DNA of 64,000 bases from Aedes albopictus (taxonomy: Eukaryota > Arthropoda > Insecta > Diptera > Culicidae), in NCBI RefSeq assembly GCF_035046485.1, contig NC_085137.1, forward strand, positions 476,495,396 to 476,559,395, in the 5' to 3' direction. The notes under the pieces were generated by a model. That model was not told the DNA's origin and did no database searches. It worked only from the letters and a program-made list of their open reading frames with translations. This document shows, one piece after another, positions 34,320-45,300 of the stretch. Numbering within the stretch: position 1 is the first letter of the stretch; the number at the start of each line of letters is the position of its first letter. The position numbers were made by a program, and so were the translations under genes.

Positions 34320-35200
34320 AACCCTTCCTATTCTGAATTTGCACTTGCTATTGGGCCGCTGCCGCTGACTGAACGTGTTAGGGCAGGCAGGTTCTGGACT
34401 TGGTTTTGGATGCTGATTTGCTGCAGGCCAACGAGGTCAACCGGGGTGCCTCTTTGTTTTTTGCGTTTCAGCTTGAACTTGGACTCTCTTCTAACCGCAC
34501 CTTGTCCTTCTCCGCCATCTCTTCGTAATTGAGCTTGACTTCCGCATCCTTGTCAAACCAGTTTCGGCCCAGCTTCTCCGCTCTCTACTGCAAGTTTTGT
34601 CCGCTCTACTCCAAATCCAGTGATCGCAATGAATGTATTTCGCATCTCAGGGTACGTAGTTGTGCATCTCGGCGAATATGACTTGCGACTTGTTCGTTTA
34701 TTGTCCTGCACGGGCTTGTTATTTATTTAGTTCCATACTGCACCGTTTGTTGATCCGGCGACGAGACCATATGGCATCCTTCTGTGTTCCATAAGCACCA
34801 CAACGTTTTGATATACCTGAAATATAGTTCATTCTGTCATATAATAGTCATTCTCTTATAGTACTAGGTACTTACAAAACAATCGAAATTCGATGTGCAA
34901 AATAAGTAGACACTCGACCACTTCCAGCACATCCTGCAGAGTTCGGCCCGCGGGATCACCGACAGTGCCAGCAACTGGAAGTTATGGTTCGTGGTAGAGA
35001 GAGCCTGTCTTCCGCATAGGCGTGGTTGTTTTTCGCCTTTTCCAAGACCACCAATCCATTTTCCAACGATTTCTGCCACGGCTAGTTGACCAGGACCACC
35101 CGTTTACTCGGACAAAGCCCGGTTGAAGTCCAATCCGATTTTTCTACTGCTTCTGTTCCTTCTGATGAAATTCCGCGCAGTTTGACATTCATGAGTGTAA
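34320..35200 (-). pseudogene. Decayed gene-like stretch with 59-nt intron; HMG-box-like end
   Basis: Minus strand. From ATG near 35190 a frame runs through a TAG near 35082 to LENGLVVLEKAKNNHAYAED, then shifts to TLQDVLEVVECLLILHIEF. It stops at a consensus donor GTAAGTA (34875) and a TATATTTCAG acceptor (34817), which bound a gap of 59 nt, a typical minimal insect intron. Further down, a frame encodes WFDKDAEVKLNYEEMAEKDK (34495-34560), which resembles the last helix of an HMG box, followed after a frameshift by FKLKRKKQRGTPVDLVG and a stop at 34328. Several stops and shifts mean it is not functional. The HMG similarity is my judgement from the pattern only. Confidence 0.35.
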
Positions 35201-35469
35201 ACAAAAAAAGGGGTCCCAGACGTTGCTAATTTTCTGAGGTGAAAAAAAAATGATCACCATTCCAAGGTTGCCAAAAACAGCCAAAAATTACTTCGCATGG
35301 TGATTTTTATTTCAAAATGTGGTGAATTTCTCAAATTTTAAAAATTTGTATGAAAATCAGGAGTGCATATAAAAAAAATCTGAAAGCGGTAATAGTCATC
35401 AAAAACACGTGTCTTTCGAAGAAAAATATAAAAAAGGGGGGTTAGGTCAGACGGGAATAGTCTATTCAT

Positions 35470-36390
35470 TCATGGGTTTCTTAAGAAGTTCCATCATGTA
35501 TTCCTCCAGGGATTACTTGGTATTTATTTAGACCTAAGATCTCTTGAGAGAATTTTCAAGAATAATTGCAGAAATTTGTTTGGCGATGCTTTAGAAATTT
35601 TTTCAAGCAATCTCTCAGTAATCCCTGCAGAAACTTCAGACTCGATTCTTTCCCATTTTTACCTGCAGTGGGTTCTCTAGTTCTTCCAAATTATTCATTA
35701 TTTTTCTTTTTATTTTCTTCAGCGTTTTTTGTGAAATAATCTTTTCAGAAATTGAATAGGAAAGTATTTCTAAGTATTTCTGCGGTGGTATCTTCGGAAA
35801 TTTGTTCTATTATTCCCTCAAAAAAATCTTCACGGATCTTTCAGTAATTTATTAAGGTTGTTTTTTTTCATAAATTCTACCAGAATTTCTCGATATTCAT
35901 GTAGACATTTGTGAGGTATTCTTACAGGACCCCCTCCCCCCCCCCCCCCCCACGGAAATGTTTCAATGCATTTTTCCTCGGAATTACTCCCGGAATTACT
36001 GAATAACTTCAAAAATTGCTGTTGTTCAGAAACCGATCTTAAAACAACTTTTCTTTAGGAATTACTTCAGACAACTTTCCAGTGATTTGTTTGATAATTC
36101 CTTAAGGCATTCTTCAAGTATTTTTATGAAATTTCTGGAAGAACTTATGAAAAAATTCCAGGAGGAATACCTGAAACAGATTCTGGATGGATCTTCCAAG
36201 GCACCCCAGGAGATATTTTCAATTTATCCACAGAAACAATTTCTAAAAAAAAAACCTAGAATACATTTCTGAGGGAATCCCTGAAAGAATTTCTCAAGAA
36301 ATTGTTGGAGGAACCCTAGAAAGAATTTCCGAAGAAATCTCTGTAAGATTGTTGAAGAAATTTCTAGAGTATTTTCTAAAAACCTTCATC
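35470..36390. repeat. GAATTCC array with polarity switch and poly-C run
   Basis: The left part (35470-36080) is AT-rich with minus-type units (TTCCTCCAGGGATTACTTGG). From about 36125 plus-type units appear (GAAATTTCTGGAAGAACTT). A homopolymer of about 20 C, broken by one T, lies at 35931-35951. Polarity flips near 36100. Confidence 0.65.
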
Positions 36391-36603
36391 CAAGGTTGCG
36401 ACCATTCATTTGGAAAGATTTACATTCATTTGCTATGATCTCAGTTCAGAAGCATGCTATCGAAAAACAATGTATGGATGAATTTAACCTTGTAATTGTA
36501 TCTGAAAGTTTGCCGAATAACATTGGGGTCGCAAACGTACACCAAAGTCGTGAGCGAGCTGTGAAGGCAACTTTCCACAGCGTGAATGTAATTTACATTC
36601 ACC
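36391..36603 (+). mobile_element. hAT-like hairpin MITE, single arm
   Basis: Left arm of the 403-bp hairpin family (CAAGGTTGCGACCATTCATT to the central GTGAATGTAATTTACATTCAC). The sequence stops just past the hairpin centre, where the GGGGCGTAACG repeat begins, so almost the whole second arm is missing. Breakage at the hairpin tip would give this structure. Confidence 0.85.
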
Positions 36604-37450
36604 GGATTCAGGGGCGTAACGAAAGCGTTACGGAGGAGTTTTCGGGAGTTTCGGAGCATCTCAGGTGCGTTACATGGGGTCCGAAGCAGTTTTAGGGGAA
36701 TTTTGGAGGCATTTCAGGAAATTTCAGAGCATTTCCTGTGGGATCCAGAGGCGTTACGGAAGCGGTTCGGAGGAGTTTTAGGGAGTTTCTGAGCGTCTCA
36801 GGTGCGTAACATGGGGTCCGAGAGGGTTTTAGGGGGATCTTTGAGGCGTTTCAGGAAGTTGCAGAGGATTTTCAGGGCCTGAAATGCCATTTTTATTTAA
36901 AGATGTTCTTGAAACCCCCTGATACGACCCTGACCTGAAATACCTCGAAAAGCCTCTGTAATGCTGTCATACGCCCCTAAAATTTCTCGGAACTTCCTTA
37001 AAATGCTCCTGAAACCCCTGAATTCTCTGAAATTACTCTAAAATGCCGTAAAACACCCCTCAAATCCCTTGTAACGCCTTTAAAAGGCTCCAGCGATTTC
37101 CTAAGTACCTTAAAACGTGCCTGAAAGCCCCTAGAAATCTATTGAATTTTCCGTACTCCCATGAAAACGCCATCAAAACCTGACAAAACACCCTTAAAAG
37201 GCACCCCAAATCCCCTGAAATAACCCCCTGAAACGCTTCTGAAGCCCCTTGGAACCCTCTTTCCTGGGTTCTGGGAACTTTATGGAAACCCCCTTAGCTC
37301 CACCTCAAATGCCCAGGAGCAAGACCTGTTCTTACGAACTAGATTCCCTCATTAAAGCCCAAACTAAATTTTTGCACAAATTTCCCTCATTTTATGCCTT
37401 TTTTAATGTATGCACCCCCAGCCATGTGCATAAATTGAGGTTTTACTGTA
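36604..37450 (+). repeat. GTTTCAGGGGCGTT repeat block, copy A
   Basis: Degenerate short repeats around TTTCAGGAAGTT, GGGGCGTTACGGAAGCG and CCTGAAACGCC, followed by a unique end CTAGATTCCCTCATTAAAGC and ATAAATTGAGGTTTTACTG. The same succession appears in reverse orientation at 59085-60012, including the unique end. The two blocks are therefore copies of one composite repeat about 850-930 bp long. Confidence 0.7.
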
Positions 37451-37454
37451 TAAT

Positions 37455-38050
37455 CCCTGTAGAAATATCAGAAATGTGTCATGAACGAATCTCCAGAGGA
37501 ATATCTAAATCAATTCCGGGAAAATTGGGGTTTTATATGTTGAAAAATATACTGATTTCTGAACGAAAGAGCACCTTTTACTGAGCCTATATGATTTATT
37601 TTTTCTCATTTTAAGAACTTTGTTTTAATTTCTAAAATCAACTTCAAAGAGATTTTTGAAGATATTACTTATTGAATCCTTGGAAGAACTGCTGGAGGAT
37701 TTACTGAAAGAAACCATAGTAGATGAGGTTCAACTTCCTGTAGTAAATTCTGAAGGAATTTTGGAGAAATTTTGCAAGGAATCCATAGAAGATTTGTTGA
37801 AAGAATTCTTGAACAAACATATAGAAGAATCCTATAAAGAATTTCTCAAGGAGTCTTCAGTGAAGCATCGAAGGGAATCCCTCGAAGGATTTCTGAAGAA
37901 AAGTTTGAGCGAATTTCTGCAGATTTTCTAGATACATTCTTGGAGGAACTTCTGGAGGGATCTCTCAAAGAATTATTAAAGAATAACTTAATGATTTCTG
38001 TAGAAATTCGTGGTGAAATTACTAAGGAAATCCATGTAAGACTTTCAAAA
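37455..38050 (+). repeat. GAATTCC-type array, diverged
   Basis: Plus-polarity units (CTTGGAAGAACTGCTGGAGG, AAGGAATCC) diverged and AT-rich. The 91-codon frame at 37656-37931 (EELLEDLLKE-like) is the repeat read in one frame. Confidence 0.6.
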
Positions 38051-38057
38051 AGCCGGG

Positions 38058-38285
38058 GCCCCTAGCGTAGTGGCTAGACGTTCACTTCATAAGTGGACAG
38101 ACACGCCAATTTGGTCAAATTATTGGGGGGGGCAAAGCCTGATTTTTCGGATTTTTTGTATGGGAAAATCGAAAAATCATTAAAAATTCGCAAATATTGG
38201 GGGGGCAAAACCATGCTTGCCCCCCCCTAAGTTGGCGCCTATGTAAGTGGATGGTCATGGGTTCGATCCCAGCCCCCCCAACTAA
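38058..38285 (+). mobile_element. tRNA-like SINE head, split by a MITE
   Basis: GCGTAGTGGCTAGACG (A box/D arm) and CACTTCATAAGTGG (anticodon-arm-like, CAT in the loop) precede an inserted element. GGTCATGGGTTCGATCCC (T arm/B box) follows it. Removing 38098-38243 plus one 8-bp repeat rejoins a tRNA-like domain of about 75 bp, best compared with tRNA-Met by its loop triplet. The downstream body is not recognised, so SINE status is inferred. Confidence 0.6.
38090..38251. mobile_element. 146-bp hAT-type MITE, 8-bp TSD
   Basis: The element (38098-38243) has ends CAGACACGCCAATTTGG and, inverted, CATAGGCGCCAACTTAGG. The 8-bp repeat TAAGTGGA flanks it (38090-38097, 38244-38251). Inner sequences are G-runs and C-runs that pair (GGGGGGGGC with GCCCCCCCC). 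The size, ends and 8-bp duplication fit a hAT MITE. Confidence 0.82.
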
Positions 38286-38579
38286 CAATCACTCATTTAA
38301 CAGGCACCATTATGACGAATTAATTCAGCATAATGTTGAATAACATTTGAATTATTTTCACGTACAACCTATATTCGGGTTTTGTTCACACAAATTTGGA
38401 GAAGTTGTAAAGCATCATGTTGTGCACCAACTTATTTTTTGTTGTTCAAAGCGTTTTACAAATGTACAAGATAGTTGTTATTCAGCTTTGGCTAAAATGA
38501 CTGAAAATAAATAAAAGGCAAAAATGTTGACCTCTCACGAGAGTAATTATTTGCTCTCATGTTGAGAACACCTATTATG

Positions 38580-38700
38580 AAATAAGAATTACATATAAAA
38601 TTACCTAAATCCGGATTAGATCTCGAGACCTGTCGATTGCCAGCCGCATGCCTTCCTATCTGCGCCATCCTAGAGATGGTGAGATGCAGCACCCAAAGCA
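38580..38700 (-). mobile_element. tRNA-like SINE fragment (minus)
   Basis: The minus strand reads GGATGGCGCAGATAGGAAGG (A-box-like) and, about 35 bases later, GGTCTCGAGATCTAATCC (B-box-like). This fits an RNA polymerase III-type head. The rest of the element cannot be delimited. Confidence 0.4.
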
Positions 38701-41425
38701 AAACATAATCTTCCCATGACTCAACAATGATCACCCCTGAACTTGTGTTCAGCAGTGGTGAATTAGCATAGCACGTGGTAATCAACTGAACAACGCCTTA
38801 TACTTCAACAGCTGTTCAGCTCAAAACACGTGTTTTCCATTCTGATTTCGCTGTTAGTATTTTTAACGCACGGTGAGAAAACTTGTATCGAATGCGGCCA
38901 AAAAGTGTTGGTCCTTTTTGAAGATATTGTTTTCAGACGAATTAATCGTGATATGAATATGTTTTTATTTTTATTATTAAATATCGATCTTTAAAATGTA
39001 TGACAATATGTGGTGCGGTATGGTCTTGGACATGGTGCAGTCACAGCATCTGTTCAGGTAATGTACTCATGCTCAGTCGAAGATCCGTCAAGCATTTTTT
39101 TATTTATGCTTTTGTCATGGAATCTTGATATTATGTTCAATAAATAGTGCATAAAGATGTTTAGAGATACTTGAAAAATGTGTCGATTTCTGAATGCTGT
39201 TTGATTATCTAGGTGAATGTGGGAACAATATTCAATAAACACGACGGGACTGCAATGTGAAATGCATCGATCCAAGCATCTAGTACAATCGAACTGCTGC
39301 GGAAAATAAAAAAAAAATATAATAATCAAGGTACAAGTTCTCCTTGTTACAGACTAATCATAATAAATAAATGCCTCATTTTTACGTTGATTACGTCTTT
39401 TGGCACTCAATGTTAAACTACATAATTCTATTCTGTTTGTTTTATTTTATGTGATTCGTTTAAAATTTTGGTTCCTCAATAACTTGGTAGTCTAAACAGT
39501 TTTAGCCATAATTTATCCCATAATCCGAACAAAGTTCCGAGTCAAACTATGACGGGCTGAAGGCGTTTATTTGACAAGTGAAAAGCACATTGTTCAGGAG
39601 CATATGCTTATCGATGCATCAGCTTAATAAGATGCAGACAAATGTTTTGTTAAACTCCTTTGTTAAGGAATCAATGCTTGTCGAATAAATTTCATGTTAA
39701 ACTTTTCAAAAGTGTTTTGATTTATCATTGTTGATACCGATGAGGAAAGTCGAACATTGACTATTTTCTCAATTGAAAAATCATTTAAACAGTAATGTGT
39801 AGAGCATAATTTTAGTTCAGCTATCATTACCATTATTAAGCAACAATTCAGCAAGCTTGCTTGTTTGTGACTTGCAATTGTTGGTTGGGCCGGCACTTGC
39901 AATTTTTCGTCAGTTGCTCTTCCCCCCGAGAGGAGCTGACACCTGACCCTCTTCTGAACATATGCTCTAACGGACCCGGAAACTTGGACATCGGCTAACG
40001 GCAACTCATAATGGACCCCCAATCGGACTGGAAATGGCACAAAAGCAACACAGCAACATCGTGCTCATCATTCTACCATGGACAGGGTAGAAAAGTGACA
40101 GCAGCGCAAAGGCTACCAGTTTGAATTAGAATTAGTGGAGTTAGAATAGAATACATTTAGGCGCTGTACAAAGTGTAAGTACAACCGCCAATTGGAATCG
40201 CTCACGCAGAGCCCTAGTGGACAAAATAGCTGTAAATTATGTTAAGTGGTTGAAGAATAAAAAAAAACTTTCAAAAATAATCTCTCGAGATATTTCGTAG
40301 GAATAGCTAGTGACATATCCAAATCAATCCTTGTAAAAAGCTAAAGGAATTCCGACCAAAATCGAGTTGGAAATGATTTGCTAAATCGTCTCCCACCCAA
40401 GGAGTCCAATTCCACAGCATGTATGTAAATGGGAAGTTATATTCTTTCTAACGAGCGCTTTAACAGCGTAAACGCTTTCCCTCTCTAATTGTGCACGATT
40501 TAAATTACCTAATCAGAAGAGATTGCTCTCTGGCAGGTTGACTGGAACAAACACCCAACAACCACCGTTAAATCATTCCCCTCGCTTAATTCCCCCCTGC
40601 CGCAAACCTCACGTTCCATTTCCTTACGTTCAACCCAAGCCGAGCTCAAGTTTTGCACGCCGATTGTGGTTTTCATCTGAAACATTTCTCCATTGCGATG
40701 CTGTCGCCCCCGCATCCCATCCCAGCAACGCGTGCTCACTTTTCCTAATAACCATTGTGTGTACGTTGTACTCAACGCCCAAGGAAAAAAACAAATTTTT
40801 CACCGTTATTACATCGGCAGAGCCTCCACGGTTGGTCGGTCGGTCGATTGTGGTGGTGCGACAACGACGACAACCAACGACGTGGATATTATTAGTTATT
40901 ACCGAGCGCGATTTTCGCTTTCGTTTTTCTTTTTTTTTCTCGTTCGGATAAGAGGAAATTGTCGGCTGTGGCTTGTAGGTAGATTCGCACTTTTTTGTGA
41001 AACGATCAGAGGATTGGATTTGGAAGGTACAAAAGGTTTTATGACAATTGAAATACAGGAGCAGCAATAAATAAAATATATTATCTCGATAAATACAAAA
41101 TTTTATTCTTGACCGTTCTAATTCTTCATACGTTTCCAGATGTTTTCCATGAGGTGCTTTTTATTTCTGTTTCTTCAGGAAATAAAAAAAAGCTCTGGTA
41201 GGAATAAAATCACTTCAGTTAAATTGAAATAGAACAGTTGAAGAATTTGTTTGGGTCCATGCAACTTCTATGTTCGTAAATAACATATCTTAATTAGAGA
41301 AAAAAAACAGTAATTTATAATAATCTGCTGGCACCGAAACAGCGAAAATGAAAACAAAAATCCCTGTTTAAACGGAATATTCGGAAAGATTCGATACACT
41401 ACCTACTACACTACAAGAACTGATT
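38701..41425. other. Low-copy DNA, no gene established
   Basis: The longest stretch without an identifiable repeat (2.7 kb). 39600-41070 is richer in GC. It contains overlapping open frames on both strands at 40509-41070 (up to 145 codons) with no recognisable domains. An AATAAAAAAAAAC run at 40256-40268 looks like a retroposon or transcript end. It may be host intronic or regulatory sequence. Confidence 0.4.
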
Positions 41426-41600
41426 TTTATTCATCTTCATCTTCAGTTCTTGACGTTACGTCCCTACTAGAACAAAGCATGCTTTCTAGTTTAGTGTTCT
41501 ATGAGAACTTCCACAGTTGTTAACAGATAGTTTCCTCTGCCATGCTACATGTAGTGTATATCGTGTGGCAGGCTCGAGGATACTCTAAGCCCGAAAAAAT
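41426..41600 (-). mobile_element. SINE 3' body and tail (minus)
   Basis: The minus strand reads GCCTGCCACACGATATACAC, AACAACTGTGGAAG, then AGTAGGGACGTAACGTC and a GAAGATGAAGATGAA tail (41430-41445 on the plus strand). This matches the 3' part of the Feilai-type SINE at 53673-54369 and of the SINE at 32075-32330. It is 5'-truncated. Confidence 0.7.
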
Positions 41601-42345
41601 CAACAAAAAATACGAATATTCAACTGTTTTCAACTCCACTAAACACTTTTAGTATGACAGATTGATTGGAGAACATTTAAAAATTTAAATTGTTGCGATC
41701 AAAACGATCAATTATGATTATACACATGTCACTATACTATACAAGAACACCAATTGATATTTTATTGAAATACCTTGAGTCGTATTTCGGTACACTCAAT
41801 CGAAATAAGATCATGCATAATCGTTTATTTAGACGAAGAAAATCGGCGAAACCATAGACATTTTTCGAGAAATCGTAAATCATGTTGGATGGAATCGCAG
41901 TAGCCGGATATATGTTTCGATATGGCCTCCACTTTAGTAAGTATATGCCTATTTCGTGCATTGAATACGGTTTCTTTGTTATATGTGTGACTATTTCAGT
42001 TGCAATTTCGATATAGCAACCAAATTGCTGGCTGGGAAGTGATGATTGCAATCGCTTGTTGCCAACAGACCACGGAGTTCACTGCATCTGCACAAGTTCA
42101 AGCGGATGTCGGAGTGTGTTACGTCTTAGATATCAATATCCCACACGCTCGCGGCATACCTTTGAAATGATGAGCGTGAGCGAATTCTTGTTCCCACTTT
42201 TCGAACCCTCTAGCGAATTTTTTATCTCACCAAAACAAGTGGTAAACGAATCTTTCCAAAACGTTGCTAATTCCAAAACAAATAGCATGTCTTCAGATGT
42301 TTCACGCAGAAAAATGACGTTCTAAACAGTAAGACGATGGTTGAA
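41601..42345. other. Spacer
   Basis: Low-copy DNA with short opposing frames only. No gene is seen. Confidence 0.4.
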
Positions 42346-42566
42346 TTATTATGTTTCCAGTTCAAAACCGAATTAGCGACATTTTTTCTTTGACTTCCGC
42401 TGCTTTTGCCTTGCGTTGGACACAATGTCGGAAGTGGGGCGCTGTATAGAGCACCAGGTGTACAATACAGCGCCCCACTTCCGACATTATGTTTAACGCA
42501 GGGCAAAGGCAGCGGAAGTCAAAGAAAAAATGTCGCTAATTCGGTTTTGAACTGGAAACATAATAA
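42346..42566. mobile_element. 221-bp hairpin MITE
   Basis: Near-perfect inverted repeat from TTATTATGTTTCCAGTTC to its inverse, centred at about 42456 near GCACCAGGTGTACAATAC. The arms include ACCGAATTAGCGACATTTTT and GTCGGAAGTGGGGCGCTGTA. The arms translate to the same peptide in opposite directions. A diverged relative lies at 53190-53580. Confidence 0.75.
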
Positions 42567-42910
42567 CGTTGTTGAAATATGCATTCTCGAGCTACATATC
42601 GCTCAACCAATACGAATGTATGCTTGTTTGCAAGTAACATACATGTCTCAAAAGTCGCGACTGCACAGGTTTTTGGTTGCACATGAGTAAATGTAAAGTT
42701 ATTTTAGTATTGGGTAAGAGTTACCAAATTTGTTGTAGCTTCTGTGTCTAAAAGCCTGTACTGTCGCGATTCCTCTCTAGCATGTGTGCTACTTATGTTA
42801 GCTCCCGAAGAATATTTTGAAAAAGAGTCGCTTCCAACTATTGTACTTTTTTGTATTTTTTCTCATTAGTGGAAGCTTTCCCTCAGCTGTCATTATGTTC
42901 AGCTATTGAC

Positions 42911-43169
42911 ACCATTAACCATCTTGTATCAACTTTTCGAACCCTCTAAGCAGAATACCCTCTTCGAATGAGTGTAATCAGTTTCGTACCTTTTAATTCC
43001 GCACTTGCTTATCCTTTGACAGATACGCGTATTTCGACTACCACTTGTAATCTTACAAGTAAGATTACAAGTGGTAGTCGAAATACGCGTATCTGTCAAA
43101 AGATATGCAATTAGGGCGGGATTAAAAGGTACGAAACTGATTACACTCATTCGAAGACCATTAACCATC
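42911..43169 (-). mobile_element. Asymmetric hairpin element, copy 1, 12-13-bp TSD
   Basis: A palindrome (42962-43156) with only about 2 bases at its tip (CTTGTAATCTTAC / GTAAGATTACAAG) carries on one side a unique extension of about 38 bp (42924-42961, TTCGAACCCTCTAAGCAGAA). The whole 233-bp unit is bounded by the direct repeat ACCATTAACCATC (42911-42923, 43157-43169). The second copy at 45627-45844 has the same palindrome-plus-tail order in the opposite orientation. It has no poly(A), no pol III box and no open frame of note. Confidence 0.78.
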
Positions 43170-43496
43170 CAATTTTCAGTTAATACTTACTGTTCAGTAT
43201 TCATTGTTGCTTGGGTACTGAACAAGCGCCTATTAAGTCTTAAACCAGCTTTTCAAAGAACTTCAAATAAGCTGAAAGTTAGATAAAATCGCCGAAATTA
43301 GATGTTTAGGTGCTGAATAAAGGAGTGTACCTCTTGTGCCCAGTTTTATTCATATGAAGGCTGCTTTAAAATAGTTGGGATTCATCATCCTGGGATATCA
43401 TGGCTAACAGTGTCAGGAAAAATACCGTAAAACTGGTTTTCGTGAATGACTCTCGTGTGAGGTGATTGTTAATATTTTTTTTCCAGTGGCGTCCAC

Positions 43497-43625
43497 ATGG
43501 AGGTATCAAGGGATATCCCAGCACATCTCTATGTTCGACATTTCCGGACACGTATCTTCTATGATGGACTAAAAAAAAACAAATGCTTCTCCTATAAATC
43601 AGAAGGACATGGAAAATCAAACTGG
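43497..43625 (+). pseudogene. LINE ORF1 (gag-like) zinc-knuckle remnant
   Basis: The frame reads MEVSRDIPAHLYVRHF, RTRIFYDG, then KCFSYKSEGHGKSNW. This has the spacing of a CCHC zinc knuckle (C-x2-C-x4-H-x4-C) in which the second and last Cys are replaced by Tyr and Trp. The preceding sentence-like segment is typical of nucleic-acid-binding ORF1 proteins of non-LTR elements. Only about 43 codons survive and the flanks are unrelated. Confidence 0.6.
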
Positions 43626-44356
43626 TTATTATCGAATCTCGGTTATTATCGAATTTTCTTGTACCTCGGATTTTTCTTCGAAAATTATTAGTAGTCGGGC
43701 TATACATTCATTTCATTTCAAATACATTTTATATAGGATGTGTTTTTGGCTAAAACAGTATTAGTTGAATTAAAGTATGGAAAATACCAAAAAACTTGGC
43801 TAAATCAAATATTCCCCGATGGAATGTTTTCAAACTATCCATCCATACAATTCAGCCGGATCTCTGACATTCTATGAAGAAAAATCCGAGGTACGTGAAA
43901 GTTCGATGATATCCGAAATGTTGATAGACCACAGTGGTGGAGAACAAACGTTTTGTATCTGATGATGGCTGAATGAAGTAGGCCGAAACGTTATGCCAAA
44001 ACGATTTGGAAAGTCTTTTTTCACCGGAAAAAAATCAACAAATCTCGAAACATAAAATTCAACGGTGACGAAAAACCCCACAAATTTTCACTATTGGGTT
44101 GACTGGTTAATCCGGCCATCAACACATCTGCATTGAATACAAGTGTTACCATTACTTCAAGACACGGCAACGTGAGGACAATGACAACGGAAACAAAAAT
44201 GGAACTCTTCTACCACCACGATCACATAATAGTGTAAATACCTACGATATCACTATAGCTGATGTGAGCAACAAGGTGGGGAACCTAAGTAAAACGGTCT
44301 ACGGGGCTGGTCAAATCTAGAGCCCCCAGTTCTACCAACATCTGGAACTGATTTGG
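43626..44356. other. Spacer with inverted repeat and an open stretch
   Basis: TTGTACCTCGGATTTTTCTTCG (43660-43681) faces GAAGAAAAATCCGAGGTACG (43877-43896), so a foldback of about 240 bp may be present. From 44134 to 44310 two plus-strand frames stay open, one encoding KTRQREDNDNGNKNG and NTYDITIADVSNK. I do not recognise either. It may be an exon or a retroelement fragment. Confidence 0.35.
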
Positions 44357-44359
44357 AGT

Positions 44360-44525
44360 TGTTCATAAACCACGTATTTAGACCAAATTTTGGCCATCTC
44401 AGACCCCCGTCCCCGTCTCCCCTCGTAGACATTTGTCCATTCAAAAAATTTGAAATTTGTGTGGAGCGTTGGATCCCCGCTCCCCCGAAAAAAAAAAACC
44501 GTAGTTTATGAACGGCCCCTTTTAA
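44360..44525. mobile_element. MITE with GTTCATAAAC ends
   Basis: Inverted ends GTTGTTCATAAACCACG and CGTAGTTTATGAACGGCC about 165 bp apart, with an interior A-run. Similar termini occur at 24190 (GTTTATGGACAGCCCC) and 30097 (GTTTATGAACGGTCC). The target duplication is not clear. Confidence 0.55.
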
Positions 44526-44574
44526 TCAGTACCTTCGACTTTCGTCGTCGTGGAAGTCCTACCCATCCGGAGCC

Positions 44575-45300
44575 TGGGTGCCTGGGAAGGATCCTTCTTA
44601 TCCAAAAAGCTACCGCCCCATCAGCCTTCTCACAGAGTTATCAAAATTCCTTGAAAGGACGATCTACAGACGGCTGCTTGCTGCAATCAACCAAAACAAC
44701 ATCTCACTCGAGGAACAGTATGGCTTTCGAAGCGGTCCCTCCCTCGTACACCAACTAATCCGAGTAACAAACATCCTCAGGCGGAACAAGTCTGTGACCC
44801 AAACATCTTCCATGGCCTTGCTCGACGTCGAAAAAACACAACGGCAGAATCTTACCAGCCGAAAATAGCTGTTTAGTCTCTGACGCGCAAGATCTGTCTG
44901 CCGTCGTTCCTCAGGGAATACTAAATAGGCACACTTTCTTCAATTTTTCACCTCGGACATGCCTCAACTCCCCGAAAATGGATCACTATCGTTGTTCGCC
45001 TATAGTACCGCAGTTGTCCTAAATGGTAGGGTAATACGAGCGCTCACATCGAGACTGCAAAGATGCCCGAAAGTCCTGAAGGAGTACTTCACGACCTGGA
45101 ATAATTGTGTCAACGCAGCAAAGACCAAAGCCCCCAGTTCAAATCCCGCGGATTTGTTCCAGCTGAAGATTGCCAGATCACCCTCAATGCCTCAACGATG
45201 GAATGGAACGAAGCTGATTATCTTGGCCTCACCTTAGATAGTAATCTGCTGTTCAGACAACAGGCGACAAGACGGTCACCAATTGTAACATCTTGCTAAA
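44575..45300 (+). pseudogene. Jockey-type LINE reverse transcriptase fragment
   Basis: The frame beginning at 44578 encodes YRPISLLTELSKFLERTIYR, EEQYGFRSGPSLVHQLIRVT and the palm start SMALLDVEKT. A gap or deletion follows, then from 44959 MPQLPENGSLSLFAYSTAVV, where the catalytic Y/FADD motif is altered to FAYS, and TTWNNCVNAAKTKA. The peptide order is that of Jockey-clade RT. The loss of Asp residues at the active site, frameshifts and deletion make it non-functional. Confidence 0.85.
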
